Origin: an uncultured Christensenella sp.
Lineage (GTDB): Bacteria > Bacillota > Clostridia > Christensenellales > Pumilibacteraceae
NCBI GenBank assembly: GCA_910577435.1
Contig: CAJTLV010000008.1
Location: 48,157 to 107,541 of the forward strand
Reading direction: 5' to 3'
DNA: 59,385 nt
The notes under the pieces are model-generated. The model saw nothing but the letters and a program-made list of their open reading frames with translations. It had not been told where the DNA came from and did no database searches. Position numbers and translations under genes: made by a program. Below, piece by piece: positions 1-9,164 of the stretch (positions are counted from its first letter, which is position 1; each line of letters starts with the position of its first letter).

Positions 1-178
1 GCGCTGTTTGCAGGGAGCGCGCGAGCGGCTGTGCCGCGAAGTGGGTGTTTTTGTAAAACAAAAACACATCGAGTCTGTCCGGTAACTCCAAAACCCCCGT
101 AAGGGCGTGATGCGTTAATAATATATGAAAACAATGACGCGTCGGAATATTGCGCCGATGAATTTTTTCGGGAGAGTA
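1..178. other. Upstream intergenic DNA with one hairpin
   Basis: No gene is seen here. A perfect 9-bp inverted repeat (45-53 with 59-67, GTGTTTTTG/CAAAAACAC) forms a hairpin with a 5-nt loop. No T-run follows it on the plus strand, so I do not call it a terminator. The rest shows nothing I recognise. Confidence 0.4.
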
Positions 179-207
179 TTGACAGCGGCTCGATTATAAT
201 GTATACT
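179..207 (+). promoter_or_regulatory. Sigma-A type promoter of the transporter-GH2 gene
   Basis: TTGACA at 179-184, a 17-nt spacer, then TATACT at 202-207. The predicted start is near 214, giving a leader of about 49 nt with an SD (AGGGAG, near 252) before the ATG at 263. Confidence 0.75.
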
Positions 208-262
208 TATCGAAGGTTGGGTTGCGGTATCTTGCCGCGACCTATTTTTTTAGGGAGCGGTT

Positions 263-3200
263 ATGAGCAATAGTATCACGGCGCGGAGAATGTGGACTGT
301 TCTGTTGGTGTTCGGTCTTATCGGGCAGATCGCGTGGTCTGTCGAGAATATGTATTTCAATCTGTTCGTGTACAACACGATAGCCAAAGACACGGCGGGC
401 GTAACGCTTATGGTTCAGCTGTCGGGCGTTGCGGCGACCGTAACCACCCTTTTGATGGGCGCGGTTACCGACCGCGCGGGCAACCGTCGGCACTTCATTT
501 CCGTCGGCTATATAATCTGGGGCGTGACGGTGATGGTGTTCGCCGCGATAACGACAGAAAATATTTCGAATGCTTTCCGCATTGCCGACGCAGATAAAGC
601 AATTGCCGTAACCATTGCGATCGTCGTTGCGATGGACTGTGTAATGACGTTTTTCGGTTCGACGGCGAACGACGCGGCGTTCAATGCGTGGGTGACCGAC
701 AACACGTCGCCCGCTAATCGCGGAAAGACGGAGAGCGTGATTTCCGCATTGCCGCTCATCGGAATGCTTGTCGTTGCGGGCGGGTTTGGAATGATCGTCG
801 ACGCGATAGGCTACGGCGGAATGTTCTTATTGCTCGGCGGGATAATAAGCGCGTCGGGCGTGTTCGGGTTGTTCTTTATCAAGGATTCGCCGCGACTTAT
901 GCCCAACCGTCGAAACTACTTCGGCGAAGTCATATACGGCTTCCGTCCGTCGACGGTCAAGAACAATAAAAAGCTGTATCTGCTGTTTGCGGTAATGGGC
1001 GTGTACGGGATAGCTACGCAAGTGTTTATGCCGTACATTATCATATTTATGCAGGAGTATCTCGGTTTCGACGTGTTGCAATATTCGATAGTGTTGGGTA
1101 CTGTGATCCTGCTCGCGGCGGCGGCTGTCATCGTTACCGGACGGTTCACCGACAAACGCAGTAAGACGGCGGCGACGGCGATAGTGACGGCGCTTATGAC
1201 AGCGGGGCTTGTCGCGTTCTACATCGTCGCAAAATGCGCGCTCGGAGTCGGCACGGTCGGACTAATCGTGCTTTGCATAGTGACTGCCGTCGTAATGATC
1301 TACGGATACATAATGATACTCGCGCTGGTCGGCGCGATGATCCGCGACCGCACGCCCGAAGAACAGGCGGGCAAGTTGCAAGGCGTGCGCCTGATATTCT
1401 ACGTACTGCTCCCGATGTTTATCGGTCCGATGATAGGACAGGCGATAAACGCGAGTTCGGGCGCGACATATATCGACCCCGACAGCGGCGCGTTAACCGC
1501 AGTTCCGTCGCCCGAAATATTTATAGTAGCGGCGGCATTGACGTTGCTTATATTCGTTCCGCTGTTCTTCTTTTGGAAAACGCGCGGAAACACGGTATCG
1601 CTTCCGACGAAGTACGAACAGGGCGATCCGCCGCTTCCCGAATATCCGCGCCCGCAAGCGGTGCGCGACAGCTATCTGTGCCTTAACGGCGCGTGGCGGT
1701 TTGTCGGCGGCGGCGCGGACTGCGAGATAACCGTGCCTTACTCGCCCGAAACGGCGCTATCCGGCGTGAAAGGATTCAAACGCAAACGCGGCGAGGTGAT
1801 GAAGTACTCGCGGACGTTCGCTATCCCCGACGGGTTTAACGTCGGTCGGGTGATACTGCATTTCGGCGCAGTCGACGACGAGGCGGAAGTTTTTATTAAC
1901 GGAACGCCTGTTTGCCGTCACGTCGGCGGGTATACGCCGTTCGCGGCGGACATCACAGACGCGCTTACCGACGGCGATAACGTTATAGAGGTACGCGTCA
2001 AGGACGACGTGATCGAGCGCGGCGGCGCGCGCGGCAAGCAGAGCCGCAAGCCGTCCGGAATTTGGTACACCGATACGAGCGGCATTTGGCAGACGGTGTG
2101 GCTGGAAAGCGTGCCGACGGTGCATATCGAACGGGTCAAAACGACTGCGGATGTGCGCAAAGTGCGGTTCGAGATAGATGCGGGCGGTGAATGCGTCGTG
2201 ACCGTCGAAGAAACGGGGCAGACGGTGACGGCTGCGCCGACAGAGGAGAACGGCGGTAAAGCGGTCGCGGAGATAGAGATAAAAGACCCGCAGTTGTGGT
2301 CGCCCGAAAGTCCGACGCTCTATCACGCGCGTATAAAATGCGGCGACGACGAGGTGCGCACGTATTTTGCAATGCGCACGTTCGATATAGGCGACGGCGG
2401 CGCGGGTAAGAAACGACTGCGGCTGAACGGAGAGCCGTACTTTGTCGACGCGGTACTCGATCAGGGGTACTATTCGGACGGACTGTATACGCCGAAGAGT
2501 TATGCGGCGTTCGAGGACGATTTGCGGCTGGTCAAGTCGCTCTGTTTCAACGGAGTGCGAAAGCACGCGAAAATCGAGCCTGCGATCTGGTATGAGATGT
2601 GCGACAGGCTGGGGCTTATCGTTTGGCAGGATATTGTCAACGGCGGCGGTAAATATAAGTTTTCGACAGTTGCCGCCCTGCCGTTTTTGGGCAGGAAACT
2701 GAACGACGGCAAGTACGGCGCGTTCGGACGCCAAGACGAAGCAGGGCGCGCCGCCTTCCGACTGGAAATGAAAGAAACTGTCGACGCGCTGTCCGAATTT
2801 CCGAGTATCTGTATGTGGACGTTGTTCAACGAGGGTTGGGGGCAGTTCGACGGAGCGGAACTTACAAAAGAACTGAAAACGCTCGATCCGACGCGGGTCA
2901 TAGATTCGGCTAGCGGATGGCACGATTGCGGCGGCGAACTTTGTTCGTTGCATACGTACTTCAAAAAGCAATATATGCCCGACGACGACCGCCCGACGGT
3001 CATAAGCGAGTTCGGCGGGTACGCGCTCGCCGTAGACGGACACGTCTATGCGCCCGATAAGAAGTTCGGTTATAAGCATTTTTCGGATAAGACGGCGCTC
3101 AACGCCGCCATAAAAAGACTATACAGCGACGAGATAGAACCGCTTAAAGCGCGCGGACTGTCGGCGTGCGTGTACACGCAGTTGAGCGACGTCGAAGAGG

Positions 3201-3265
3201 AGATAAACGGTCTCGTCACATTCGATCGCGCGGTAATAAAGGCGGACGAAACGATACGGAACTGA
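263..3265 (+). CDS. MFS-type sugar transporter fused to a GH2 glycoside hydrolase
   Basis: One uninterrupted 1000-residue frame. Residues about 5-440 are a multi-pass major facilitator-type permease with repeated hydrophobic helices and a cytoplasmic-loop motif (TDRAGNRR). Residues about 460-1000 carry the GH2 order: sugar-binding beta domain (LCLNGAWRF near 471), an Ig-like domain, then a TIM barrel. The barrel has the expected acid/base Glu in FNEGWG (E857) and the nucleophile in ISEFGG (E916). An even number of helices would put the hydrolase on the cytosolic face, so imported beta-glycosides (galactosides or glucuronides) could be cut on entry; that is inference. GH2 enzymes and MFS carriers are usually separate proteins, so the fusion is unusual. 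Start: ATG 263 with AGGGAG about 6 nt upstream. The gene is monocistronic, with its own promoter and terminator. Confidence 0.85.
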   Translation: MSNSITARRMWTVLLVFGLIGQIAWSVENMYFNLFVYNTIAKDTAGVTLMVQLSGVAATVTTLLMGAVTDRAGNRRHFISVGYIIWGVTVMVFAAITTENISNAFRIADADKAIAVTIAIVVAMDCVMTFFGSTANDAAFNAWVTDNTSPANRGKTESVISALPLIGMLVVAGGFGMIVDAIGYGGMFLLLGGIISASGVFGLFFIKDSPRLMPNRRNYFGEVIYGFRPSTVKNNKKLYLLFAVMGVYGIATQVFMPYIIIFMQEYLGFDVLQYSIVLGTVILLAAAAVIVTGRFTDKRSKTAATAIVTALMTAGLVAFYIVAKCALGVGTVGLIVLCIVTAVVMIYGYIMILALVGAMIRDRTPEEQAGKLQGVRLIFYVLLPMFIGPMIGQAINASSGATYIDPDSGALTAVPSPEIFIVAAALTLLIFVPLFFFWKTRGNTVSLPTKYEQGDPPLPEYPRPQAVRDSYLCLNGAWRFVGGGADCEITVPYSPETALSGVKGFKRKRGEVMKYSRTFAIPDGFNVGRVILHFGAVDDEAEVFINGTPVCRHVGGYTPFAADITDALTDGDNVIEVRVKDDVIERGGARGKQSRKPSGIWYTDTSGIWQTVWLESVPTVHIERVKTTADVRKVRFEIDAGGECVVTVEETGQTVTAAPTEENGGKAVAEIEIKDPQLWSPESPTLYHARIKCGDDEVRTYFAMRTFDIGDGGAGKKRLRLNGEPYFVDAVLDQGYYSDGLYTPKSYAAFEDDLRLVKSLCFNGVRKHAKIEPAIWYEMCDRLGLIVWQDIVNGGGKYKFSTVAALPFLGRKLNDGKYGAFGRQDEAGRAAFRLEMKETVDALSEFPSICMWTLFNEGWGQFDGAELTKELKTLDPTRVIDSASGWHDCGGELCSLHTYFKKQYMPDDDRPTVISEFGGYALAVDGHVYAPDKKFGYKHFSDKTALNAAIKRLYSDEIEPLKARGLSACVYTQLSDVEEEINGLVTFDRAVIKADETIRN

Positions 3266-3321
3266 GATAGCGGAAGTTCGGTTAAAGTATTACGATATTT
3301 GTCCGAGTAATGTCAAAAGAA

Positions 3322-3356
3322 AAAACGCTACCGATATAGTAGCGTTTTCTTATTTT
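3322..3356. terminator. Bidirectional intrinsic terminator between convergent genes
   Basis: A 10-bp perfect stem (3322-3331 with 3339-3348, AAAACGCTAC/GTAGCGTTTT). T-rich sequence follows on the plus strand, and an even better T-run follows on the minus strand. It can end both the transporter-GH2 gene and the convergent zinc-ribbon gene. Confidence 0.8.
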
Positions 3357-3395
3357 CGATATGTCTGTCGAAGAGTTAAAAACAAGGGGTCGGTT

Positions 3396-3887
3396 TCAGT
3401 TCTCTTCTTCCTCTTCGTCGTCCTCGACGAAATCGTTGGGGTCGACGTTGAAGTCGAAGTCGTCGGGTTCGTCGGAGACCGATTCGATTTCTTCTTCCTC
3501 TTCCTCCTCTTCCTCGTCTTCGAGCAGTATTTCCTGCATACCGTCGGGGATCTCTTCCTCTTCCTCGTCGTCGAACGGTTCCCAATCGTCGGTCACGTCG
3601 TCTTCGGAAAGCTCGCTCGATTCTTTCTCCTTAGCTTCCATATCCTTTTTGCACTCGAAGCATACGTCCTCGTCCTCGCCCAAAAGATTGACGCGGCAGA
3701 CGGGGCAGAGGCGTTCGACCTGCGCTTCCTCTTCGTCGGGCAGGAGAATGGACGGATCGCCCATACCGAGTTCGGCTTTGCACACGTCGCAATACTTTTC
3801 GGGCTTTTGCATATAGTTAAGCTCGCAACGCGGGCACAGTACCCATACGGGGCGTTCGGCGGTCTTGCTTTTTTCCTGTTTCTTCAT
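3396..3887 (-). CDS. Zinc-ribbon protein with a long acidic tail
   Basis: 163 residues. The first half has three CxxC pairs typical of zinc ribbons (CPRC, CDVC/CPVC, CFEC), suggesting two or so zinc-binding knuckles. The second half is extremely acidic, with runs of Glu/Asp to the C-terminus and little other composition. I do not recognise a family with known function. An acidic tail on a zinc ribbon could be a nucleic-acid mimic or a protein-binding arm; that is inference. The gene is convergent with the transporter-GH2 gene and shares its terminator. Start ATG at 3887. Confidence 0.7.
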   Translation of the reverse strand: MKKQEKSKTAERPVWVLCPRCELNYMQKPEKYCDVCKAELGMGDPSILLPDEEEAQVERLCPVCRVNLLGEDEDVCFECKKDMEAKEKESSELSEDDVTDDWEPFDDEEEEEIPDGMQEILLEDEEEEEEEEEIESVSDEPDDFDFNVDPNDFVEDDEEEEEN

Positions 3888-4117
3888 AAACGATTTATCT
3901 CCGTAAGATAATTAAAATCGGTTCGACGCTTGCGCGAGTATTTCGCGCGGTCTCTTGCGCACATATTATATGCGTTTTTGAGTTGTTTGTAAACTGTTTG
4001 GCGCCCATATTTGAAAATTTTTCGCTTTTTTCGAACGGGTGCGGTCAGAATGCGACTTGATGGCAAACTTGATCGGAGCAAGGTATCTTTTACGTCAAAA
4101 GCGGCAATAATCGGGAT

Positions 4118-4348
4118 ATGAGAACACGCACACTTAACATAGAAGAAGTAAAACGCAACATCGTCGGATTGAAAGGCAAGGCGCTTTCTGTCTCGGTAAA
4201 CAAGGGGCGGAAAAAAACGGTACAGTTGAGCGGAACGATAGCCGATACTTTCCCGTCGGTATTCACCTTTCGATCGGGGGCGGGCGAGCTGGTGTCGTTT
4301 TCGTACTCGGATGTGATCTGCGGCGACATAGTAATATCGATCGCATAG
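4118..4348 (+). CDS. veg: Veg family protein
   Basis: A 76-residue protein of Veg length. Family-like features are the N-terminal NIEEVKRNIVGLKGKAL, a central basic NKGRKK and the C-terminal FSYSDVICGDI. In Bacillus subtilis Veg is highly expressed and influences biofilm gene expression; its molecular role is not settled. The gene sits directly upstream of the SipL-like gene and ispE, an order I recall from other Clostridia, which supports the call. Only a weak SD (CGGG) precedes the ATG. An AATAAT hexamer at 4106-4111 would place the transcript start at the ATG, but I see no good -35 box. Confidence 0.8.
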   Translation: MRTRTLNIEEVKRNIVGLKGKALSVSVNKGRKKTVQLSGTIADTFPSVFTFRSGAGELVSFSYSDVICGDIVISIA

Positions 4349-4485
4349 TAATGCGGAGTTAGGCGCTATAATATATATGTAATGCGCCGAAGATAATTTT
4401 TGCGACAGAAAACGACGAATATTGTGTAATATCGGAAGCAACCGCCGAATATGATAAAAGCGTAATGAAACGTAAGGAGGCGGTT

Positions 4486-5970
4486 ATGCCCGATAACAAC
4501 AAAATCAAAAGCGACGAAATCATACAAATAGCGCGCGGTCAGGCAGTGGTCGAGGCGAGACAACCTATCGATAAGGACTGCAAGGTTTTATCCGTTTCGG
4601 CGACGGCGTGCGCGCGGCCGAGCGAGGTGTTTACGGGCGAGGTGCGGTATGCCGGAAAAGTACGGTTCGACTGCCTCGTTTTCGCTGCGGGCAAGACGGA
4701 GTGTATATCGACGGTTGCCGAGTTTTCGGATAAGATAACATCGCCGAAGGTAACCGTAGGACTCAATCCGCAGATAATAGCGGACGTAGTAAACTGCGAA
4801 GCGACGGCGGACGGCGGCGGAGTCAAGATGGTCGCGGTCGTCGACACTGTACTCGATGCGGCGATACACTGCGATTGCGAAACCGTCATTCCCGACGACA
4901 GCGGTATTTATACCGAAAGAAAGACTATCGGTTACGGCACGGTTATAGGCGAGCCGTCCGAAGTAGTTTACATAACAGACGCCGTTACGGACGTAAAGGC
5001 GACAGACGTTCTGTGCGTCACGAGCCGTGCGGTAATAAATACCGTCGAAAGCGGCGCGGACGAAATCAAAATTTCAGGCTGTGTGTATTCGTCTGCCGTT
5101 GCCGAAACGGCGGACGGACTCGCGACGCCGCTCAGAGTGGTAACGCCGTTCGTAAAAAGTATATCCGCGCCGGGAGCGGACGTGGGCGACGTCGCATACG
5201 CCAATGTTTGCGTAACGGACAGCTCGGCGACTTTCGTTTCCGACGGAGAAGAGAACAGACTCGAGCTGTCGGTCACGCTCAGCATCGACGGCACGGTCGT
5301 GAGGACGGCAACCGCCGAAGTCGCGGTAGACGTGTTTTGTGCGGACAGCGAGTTGGAAACGACGACCGTTCAGGTGACGGCGTGCGAGTTCGAGCCGCAG
5401 ACGACGGTGACGGACAGCGTAGACGGTCAGATCGCGCTCGCACAGGATAGACTCGCCGCCGACAACGTTCTGTGCGTCAAGGGCGAGTTCTGTACCGTTA
5501 CCGACGCGCACGCCGACGACGGGCGCGTCACCGTAGAGGGCTTGGTCGGCGGCGACATAGTGTACTATAACGCCGAAAGCAATGCCGTCGATTCGATAGC
5601 GTTCCGTTTGCCGTTCTCTATGCCGCTCGGCATACATACCGGCGCCGAAAACGTGCGCGCTACGGCGGTCGTGACAGATGTAAGCGTTAAAGTACGGCGC
5701 GAGTCGGTGTTCGATATAAAGGCGGAGACTGCGTTCACCGTTCGGCTCGGCTCTTGCGAGAAAGTGACGATCGTCGAAACGGTAAAGCGCGGCGCGGAAA
5801 TCGCGCGCCCCGACGCGACGATCATCGTTCACATAGCAAAGCCCGGCGAAACGCTGTGGCAGGCGGCGCGCGCACTCGGCTGTTCTCCCGATCGCGTGAC
5901 CGAGCAGAACGCAAATGTCGAAGCGCCCTATTCGGGCGGCGAGCGTCTGATAAATTTCTGTGGCAAGTAA
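4486..5970 (+). CDS. DUF3794 (SPOCS) and LysM spore protein, SipL-like
   Basis: About 494 residues from ATG 4486. This start is preferred over the in-frame ATG at 4465 because a strong SD (TAAGGAGG, 4473-4480) lies 5 nt before it. The body is made of repeated beta-rich DUF3794 domains, recognisable by recurring segments such as VLSVSATA, VLCVTSRA and VLCVKGEF. The last about 50 residues (VHIAKPGETLWQAARALGCS...) are a LysM peptidoglycan-binding domain. This matches SipL of Clostridioides difficile, which binds SpoIVA and is needed for spore coat attachment. It lies between veg and ispE and ends in a terminator. The role is inferred from family. Confidence 0.8.
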   Translation: MPDNNKIKSDEIIQIARGQAVVEARQPIDKDCKVLSVSATACARPSEVFTGEVRYAGKVRFDCLVFAAGKTECISTVAEFSDKITSPKVTVGLNPQIIADVVNCEATADGGGVKMVAVVDTVLDAAIHCDCETVIPDDSGIYTERKTIGYGTVIGEPSEVVYITDAVTDVKATDVLCVTSRAVINTVESGADEIKISGCVYSSAVAETADGLATPLRVVTPFVKSISAPGADVGDVAYANVCVTDSSATFVSDGEENRLELSVTLSIDGTVVRTATAEVAVDVFCADSELETTTVQVTACEFEPQTTVTDSVDGQIALAQDRLAADNVLCVKGEFCTVTDAHADDGRVTVEGLVGGDIVYYNAESNAVDSIAFRLPFSMPLGIHTGAENVRATAVVTDVSVKVRRESVFDIKAETAFTVRLGSCEKVTIVETVKRGAEIARPDATIIVHIAKPGETLWQAARALGCSPDRVTEQNANVEAPYSGGERLINFCGK

Positions 5971-5976
5971 ATATCG

Positions 5977-6003
5977 AAAAGCGGCTGTGCAAGCCGCTTT
6001 TTT
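5977..6003 (+). terminator. Intrinsic terminator after the SipL-like gene
   Basis: A 10-bp perfect stem (5977-5986 with 5992-6001, AAAAGCGGCT/AGCCGCTTTT), followed by further T residues. Confidence 0.85.
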
Positions 6004-6120
6004 AATGCGCAAATTATAATTCGTAACCGTAAGACTGTATGCGACGTAATTAGGGCATATTGCCTTATCTATTTAGTCTTCGCGGAAAGTTCGCCAAGCG
6101 GGATAGGGCGGACGGTAGTG

Positions 6121-6149
6121 TTGACAACGGCGGCGCGACGCGATATAAT
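6121..6149 (+). promoter_or_regulatory. Consensus promoter positioned for leaderless ispE
   Basis: TTGACA 6121-6126, 17-nt spacer, TATAAT 6144-6149: a perfect match at both boxes. The expected +1 (seven bases past the end of the -10 box) is 6156, which is the A of the ispE ATG. Confidence 0.85.
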
Positions 6150-6155
6150 ATCGTT

Positions 6156-7037
6156 ATGAACAGAAGTTTGAGATTAAAGGCGTTTTGCAAAGCTAATCTG
6201 TCGCTCAACATTACGGGCGTGCGCAGCGGAATGCACGAGATTGACAGCGTTATGACGTCGCTCGACGCATACGACACGGTGACCGTCACCGAGCGCGGCG
6301 ACGATGAGATACACGTGGCATTTGTCAACGCGACGGGTATTTCGGAGTCGGACAACACCGCTTACCGAGCGGCGAAAGCCGTGCGTAACGCGCTCGGCTT
6401 CGGCGGTTGGGACATAGTTATAGAAAAGGGTATCCCGATCGGAGCCGGACTCGGCGGATCGTCTGCCGACGGCGCGGCGGTATTGCGCGCTCTCGACGTA
6501 TTTTACCGCTTGCCCGCTCGCGGCGTGGATATGCGAAAGACCGCGCTGTCGATAGGTTCGGACGTGCCGTTTATGCTGACGGGCGGACTTGCGCGTGTGC
6601 GCGGAACGGGCGACGATCTGTTCTTTATCGAAAATAAACTGCCGCTGTTCGCGATCGGACTTATGGACGGCGGCGTGTCGACGCGCGAGTGTTATGCAGA
6701 GTTCGACAGACAAGGCGGAAGCGGCAAGGCGAGCGATACGGACAGGCTTTGCGAGTGCCTGTTGGGCGGCGATGAACAGTCCGTGCGGTATTTCGGGAAT
6801 GCCCTGTTCGAGCCTGCGTGCGCGCTGAACGTCGGGATAAAAACGTGTGCCGAAAAGCTGAAAGCGGCGGGTGCAATCGTTAATATGACTGGGTCGGGCG
6901 GAATGGTTCTCGGCTGGTTTACCGATATAAACAAGTTTGCGAGCGCGGCGGCGCGGCTCAAATCGGAACGCGGATTCGGAGTTTTCGCGCCCGCGCGCAC
7001 GGGCGTGCTTCACGAATGGCTTACCGAAAAAGAGTAA
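6156..7037 (+). CDS. ispE: 4-diphosphocytidyl-2-C-methyl-D-erythritol kinase (IspE)
   Basis: 293 residues, normal length. It phosphorylates CDP-methylerythritol with ATP in the non-mevalonate isoprenoid pathway, in the cytosol. The GHMP-kinase ATP loop is clear (PIGAGLGGSSADGAA, near residue 92). The N-terminus (LKAFCKANLSLNITGVRSGMHEIDSVM) and the C-terminal MTGSGG motif also fit. The start at 6156 is chosen because the family's conserved N-terminus begins there; the longer frame upstream would run through the -35 and -10 boxes. There is no SD, and the consensus promoter puts +1 on the ATG, so the mRNA is probably leaderless. Confidence 0.92.
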   Translation: MNRSLRLKAFCKANLSLNITGVRSGMHEIDSVMTSLDAYDTVTVTERGDDEIHVAFVNATGISESDNTAYRAAKAVRNALGFGGWDIVIEKGIPIGAGLGGSSADGAAVLRALDVFYRLPARGVDMRKTALSIGSDVPFMLTGGLARVRGTGDDLFFIENKLPLFAIGLMDGGVSTRECYAEFDRQGGSGKASDTDRLCECLLGGDEQSVRYFGNALFEPACALNVGIKTCAEKLKAAGAIVNMTGSGGMVLGWFTDINKFASAAARLKSERGFGVFAPARTGVLHEWLTEKE

Positions 7038-7050
7038 TATAAATTCACTG

Positions 7051-7079
7051 TTGACAATTGTGACAAAATATGGTAACAT
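7051..7079 (+). promoter_or_regulatory. Promoter of the GH13 gene
   Basis: TTGACA 7051-7056, 17-nt spacer, TAACAT 7074-7079. It leaves a leader of about 40 nt with a good SD before ATG 7126. Confidence 0.7.
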
Positions 7080-7125
7080 ATCCGTATAGGGAACGCATAT
7101 AAAATTGCGGATAAGGAGACACAAT

Positions 7126-9003
7126 ATGAAAAGGCAAGTAACGTTTTTTCCAAACAGTGTGGATTGCAAAACGCCTACGGGTGCGGCTGTCGTCGACGAG
7201 CCGATAACGCTCACGCTTCGATTTACGCGGCCGCAAAATCCGTCGGAAGTGTTCGTCGTACTCACCAAAGACGGCGAAAATCCGGTACGGTACGCGATGA
7301 ATCTCGTTACCGACGAGGATAACGAGTATACGTATTCGCTGACGATAAAGGTCACTTCTGCGGGTGTGTACTATTATCATTTCGATATTCAGAACGAAGA
7401 ACAGCTTTACCGCGTGGGGAGCGACGTAGACCTCAACGCATTGCTCGGTAAGGGCGGCGATTGGCAACTTACGGTAGTTGCGGACGGGTATGCGCCGACT
7501 GCGTTCGACGGCGGCGTTATGTATGAGATAATGCCCGACAGATTCTTTATCGGCGGCGAGCGCAACCGTACAAAGGCTTATGCGAACTACCGCGAGGATT
7601 GGGGCGGAATACCCGAATACCGCGCCGACGAAAACGGCAAAGTCGAGAATATCGACTTTTTCGGCGGCAACCTGAAAGGCATAGCCAAAAAACTTACATA
7701 TCTCAAAAATCTGGGTGTTACCTGTATTTACCTGACGCCCATATTCGAGGCGCATTCCAACCACAAGTACGACGTAGGTAATTATATGTGCGTCGACAGC
7801 GACTTCGGCACTATCGACGACCTGAAAGACCTAATCAAAAAGGCGAATAAGCGCAATATAAAGATAATCGTCGACGGCGTGTTTTCGCATACGGGCGACG
7901 ACAGCATTTACTTTAACCGTGCCGGTACATACGACAGCATCGGCGCGTGTCAATCGGTAAAATCGCCCTATTACGGGTGGTACAAATTCACCGATTGGCC
8001 GACAAACTACGACTGCCGTTATAACATCGACATAATGCCGAGTACCGACGCGGGCAACGTGTTTTTCGACGAGTTCATTACGGGACACGAGGGCGTTATC
8101 CGCACGTATACGCGTTTGGGTATCGCGGGTTGGAAGCTCGATGTGTGCGAGCAGTTGCCCGACGCGTTTATAGAACACGCAGTCGCGGCGGCGCGGCGCG
8201 AAAACGGAGACGCGCTCGTTTACGGCGAGGTATTCCACGATGCGACGACTTTGCAGTCGGACGGAACAAAGCGCAACTTCCTCGCAAGCGGCAAGCTGGA
8301 CAGCGTGACCAACTATCCGTTCAAAGAGGATATACTTAATTTCGTGCGGTGCGGCGACAGCGGCAGACTGAATAACACAGTCGGATTCATTATAAATAAT
8401 TATCCCAAGCGTACCGTCGACAGCCTTATGAACGTTCTCGGCAATCACGATACCGCGCGGCTTATGACGGTACTCGGGCATTACGATAGTGTTTATACGC
8501 GTGACGACAAGGCGAAAGCCGTTCTGACCGACCGCGAGGAAGCGACGCGGCTCGTCAAGATGGCGGCGGCATTGCAATACACTCTGCCCGGAATCCCGTG
8601 CATCTATTACGGCGACGAGATCGGTATGGAAGGGTTCGAAGATCCGTTCAACCGCAAATGCCATATGTGGGGCGACGGCGACAAACAGCTTCTGAAATTC
8701 TATAAATGCTTGGGCGCGGTGAGAACTAACGAGCGCGACATATTCGCGCACGGCGCTTACAACGCGCTGGACGCGGAACACGGCGTGATGTTTTTCGAGC
8801 GCGTCGCCAGCAAAGAACGCGTATATGTCGTAGTCAACAATTCGGGCAGCGATTACACCCCCGCCGTGCCTAAGGGCGGATATATCGATCTTATGACGTA
8901 TAAGCCGTTCGACGGCACTGTCAAGGACAAATGCGTCGCGATATTCAAGTCGGAGAAAACTACCGTTATCCCGCCGAACAAGCAGAAAAAGAAAAAATCG
9001 TAA
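7126..9003 (+). CDS. Glycoside hydrolase family 13 (neopullulanase/alpha-glucosidase-like)
   Basis: 625 residues from ATG 7126 (SD AAGGAG at 7113-7118). Residues 1-125 look like an N-terminal beta-sandwich of the neopullulanase/cyclomaltodextrinase type. The catalytic barrel follows, starting at YEIMPDRFF. The retaining alpha-glycosidase triad is visible: nucleophile D339 (WKLDVCE), acid/base E368 (YGEVF) and stabiliser D442 (LGNHD). A short C-terminal beta domain ends in a basic tail. No signal peptide, so it is probably cytosolic and acts on imported maltodextrins. It is a single gene with its own promoter and terminator. Exact subfamily and linkage preference cannot be read from the sequence. 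Confidence 0.88.
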   Translation: MKRQVTFFPNSVDCKTPTGAAVVDEPITLTLRFTRPQNPSEVFVVLTKDGENPVRYAMNLVTDEDNEYTYSLTIKVTSAGVYYYHFDIQNEEQLYRVGSDVDLNALLGKGGDWQLTVVADGYAPTAFDGGVMYEIMPDRFFIGGERNRTKAYANYREDWGGIPEYRADENGKVENIDFFGGNLKGIAKKLTYLKNLGVTCIYLTPIFEAHSNHKYDVGNYMCVDSDFGTIDDLKDLIKKANKRNIKIIVDGVFSHTGDDSIYFNRAGTYDSIGACQSVKSPYYGWYKFTDWPTNYDCRYNIDIMPSTDAGNVFFDEFITGHEGVIRTYTRLGIAGWKLDVCEQLPDAFIEHAVAAARRENGDALVYGEVFHDATTLQSDGTKRNFLASGKLDSVTNYPFKEDILNFVRCGDSGRLNNTVGFIINNYPKRTVDSLMNVLGNHDTARLMTVLGHYDSVYTRDDKAKAVLTDREEATRLVKMAAALQYTLPGIPCIYYGDEIGMEGFEDPFNRKCHMWGDGDKQLLKFYKCLGAVRTNERDIFAHGAYNALDAEHGVMFFERVASKERVYVVVNNSGSDYTPAVPKGGYIDLMTYKPFDGTVKDKCVAIFKSEKTTVIPPNKQKKKKS

Positions 9004-9007
9004 AGTC

Positions 9008-9034
9008 AAAAGCCGTCGACAGACGGCTTTTATA
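9008..9034 (+). terminator. Intrinsic terminator after the GH13 gene
   Basis: A 10-bp perfect stem (9008-9017 with 9022-9031, AAAAGCCGTC/GACGGCTTTT) with a 4-nt loop. Confidence 0.85.
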
Positions 9035-9076
9035 TTGCGCGGTAAATAAAGCCGCGCCTGTCAACGGAAAATACGG

Positions 9077-9105
9077 TTGACATACGAGATGATAACTGAT
9101 ATAAT
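9077..9105 (+). promoter_or_regulatory. Perfect sigma-A promoter ahead of the Cfr-like gene leader
   Basis: TTGACA 9077-9082, 17-nt spacer, TATAAT 9100-9105. Predicted +1 is near 9112, more than 400 nt upstream of the methyltransferase. The transcribed leader holds two small ORFs and a strong terminator. Confidence 0.8.
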
Positions 9106-9164
9106 GTTTGAAAGCTACGCGACGAAAGTCGTCGGGTTTTGTGTCAAAACTTTTCGAGGTAAAA

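Noticed and set aside
45..67. Hairpin near the window start as a terminator
   Set aside because: No T-run follows on the plus strand, and the gene it would serve is outside the window.
1757..3079. 440-codon open frame antisense to the transporter-GH2 gene
   Set aside because: It is a mirror of GC-rich NCG codon use in the real gene; no SD, no family motif, and the sense strand has catalytic residues.
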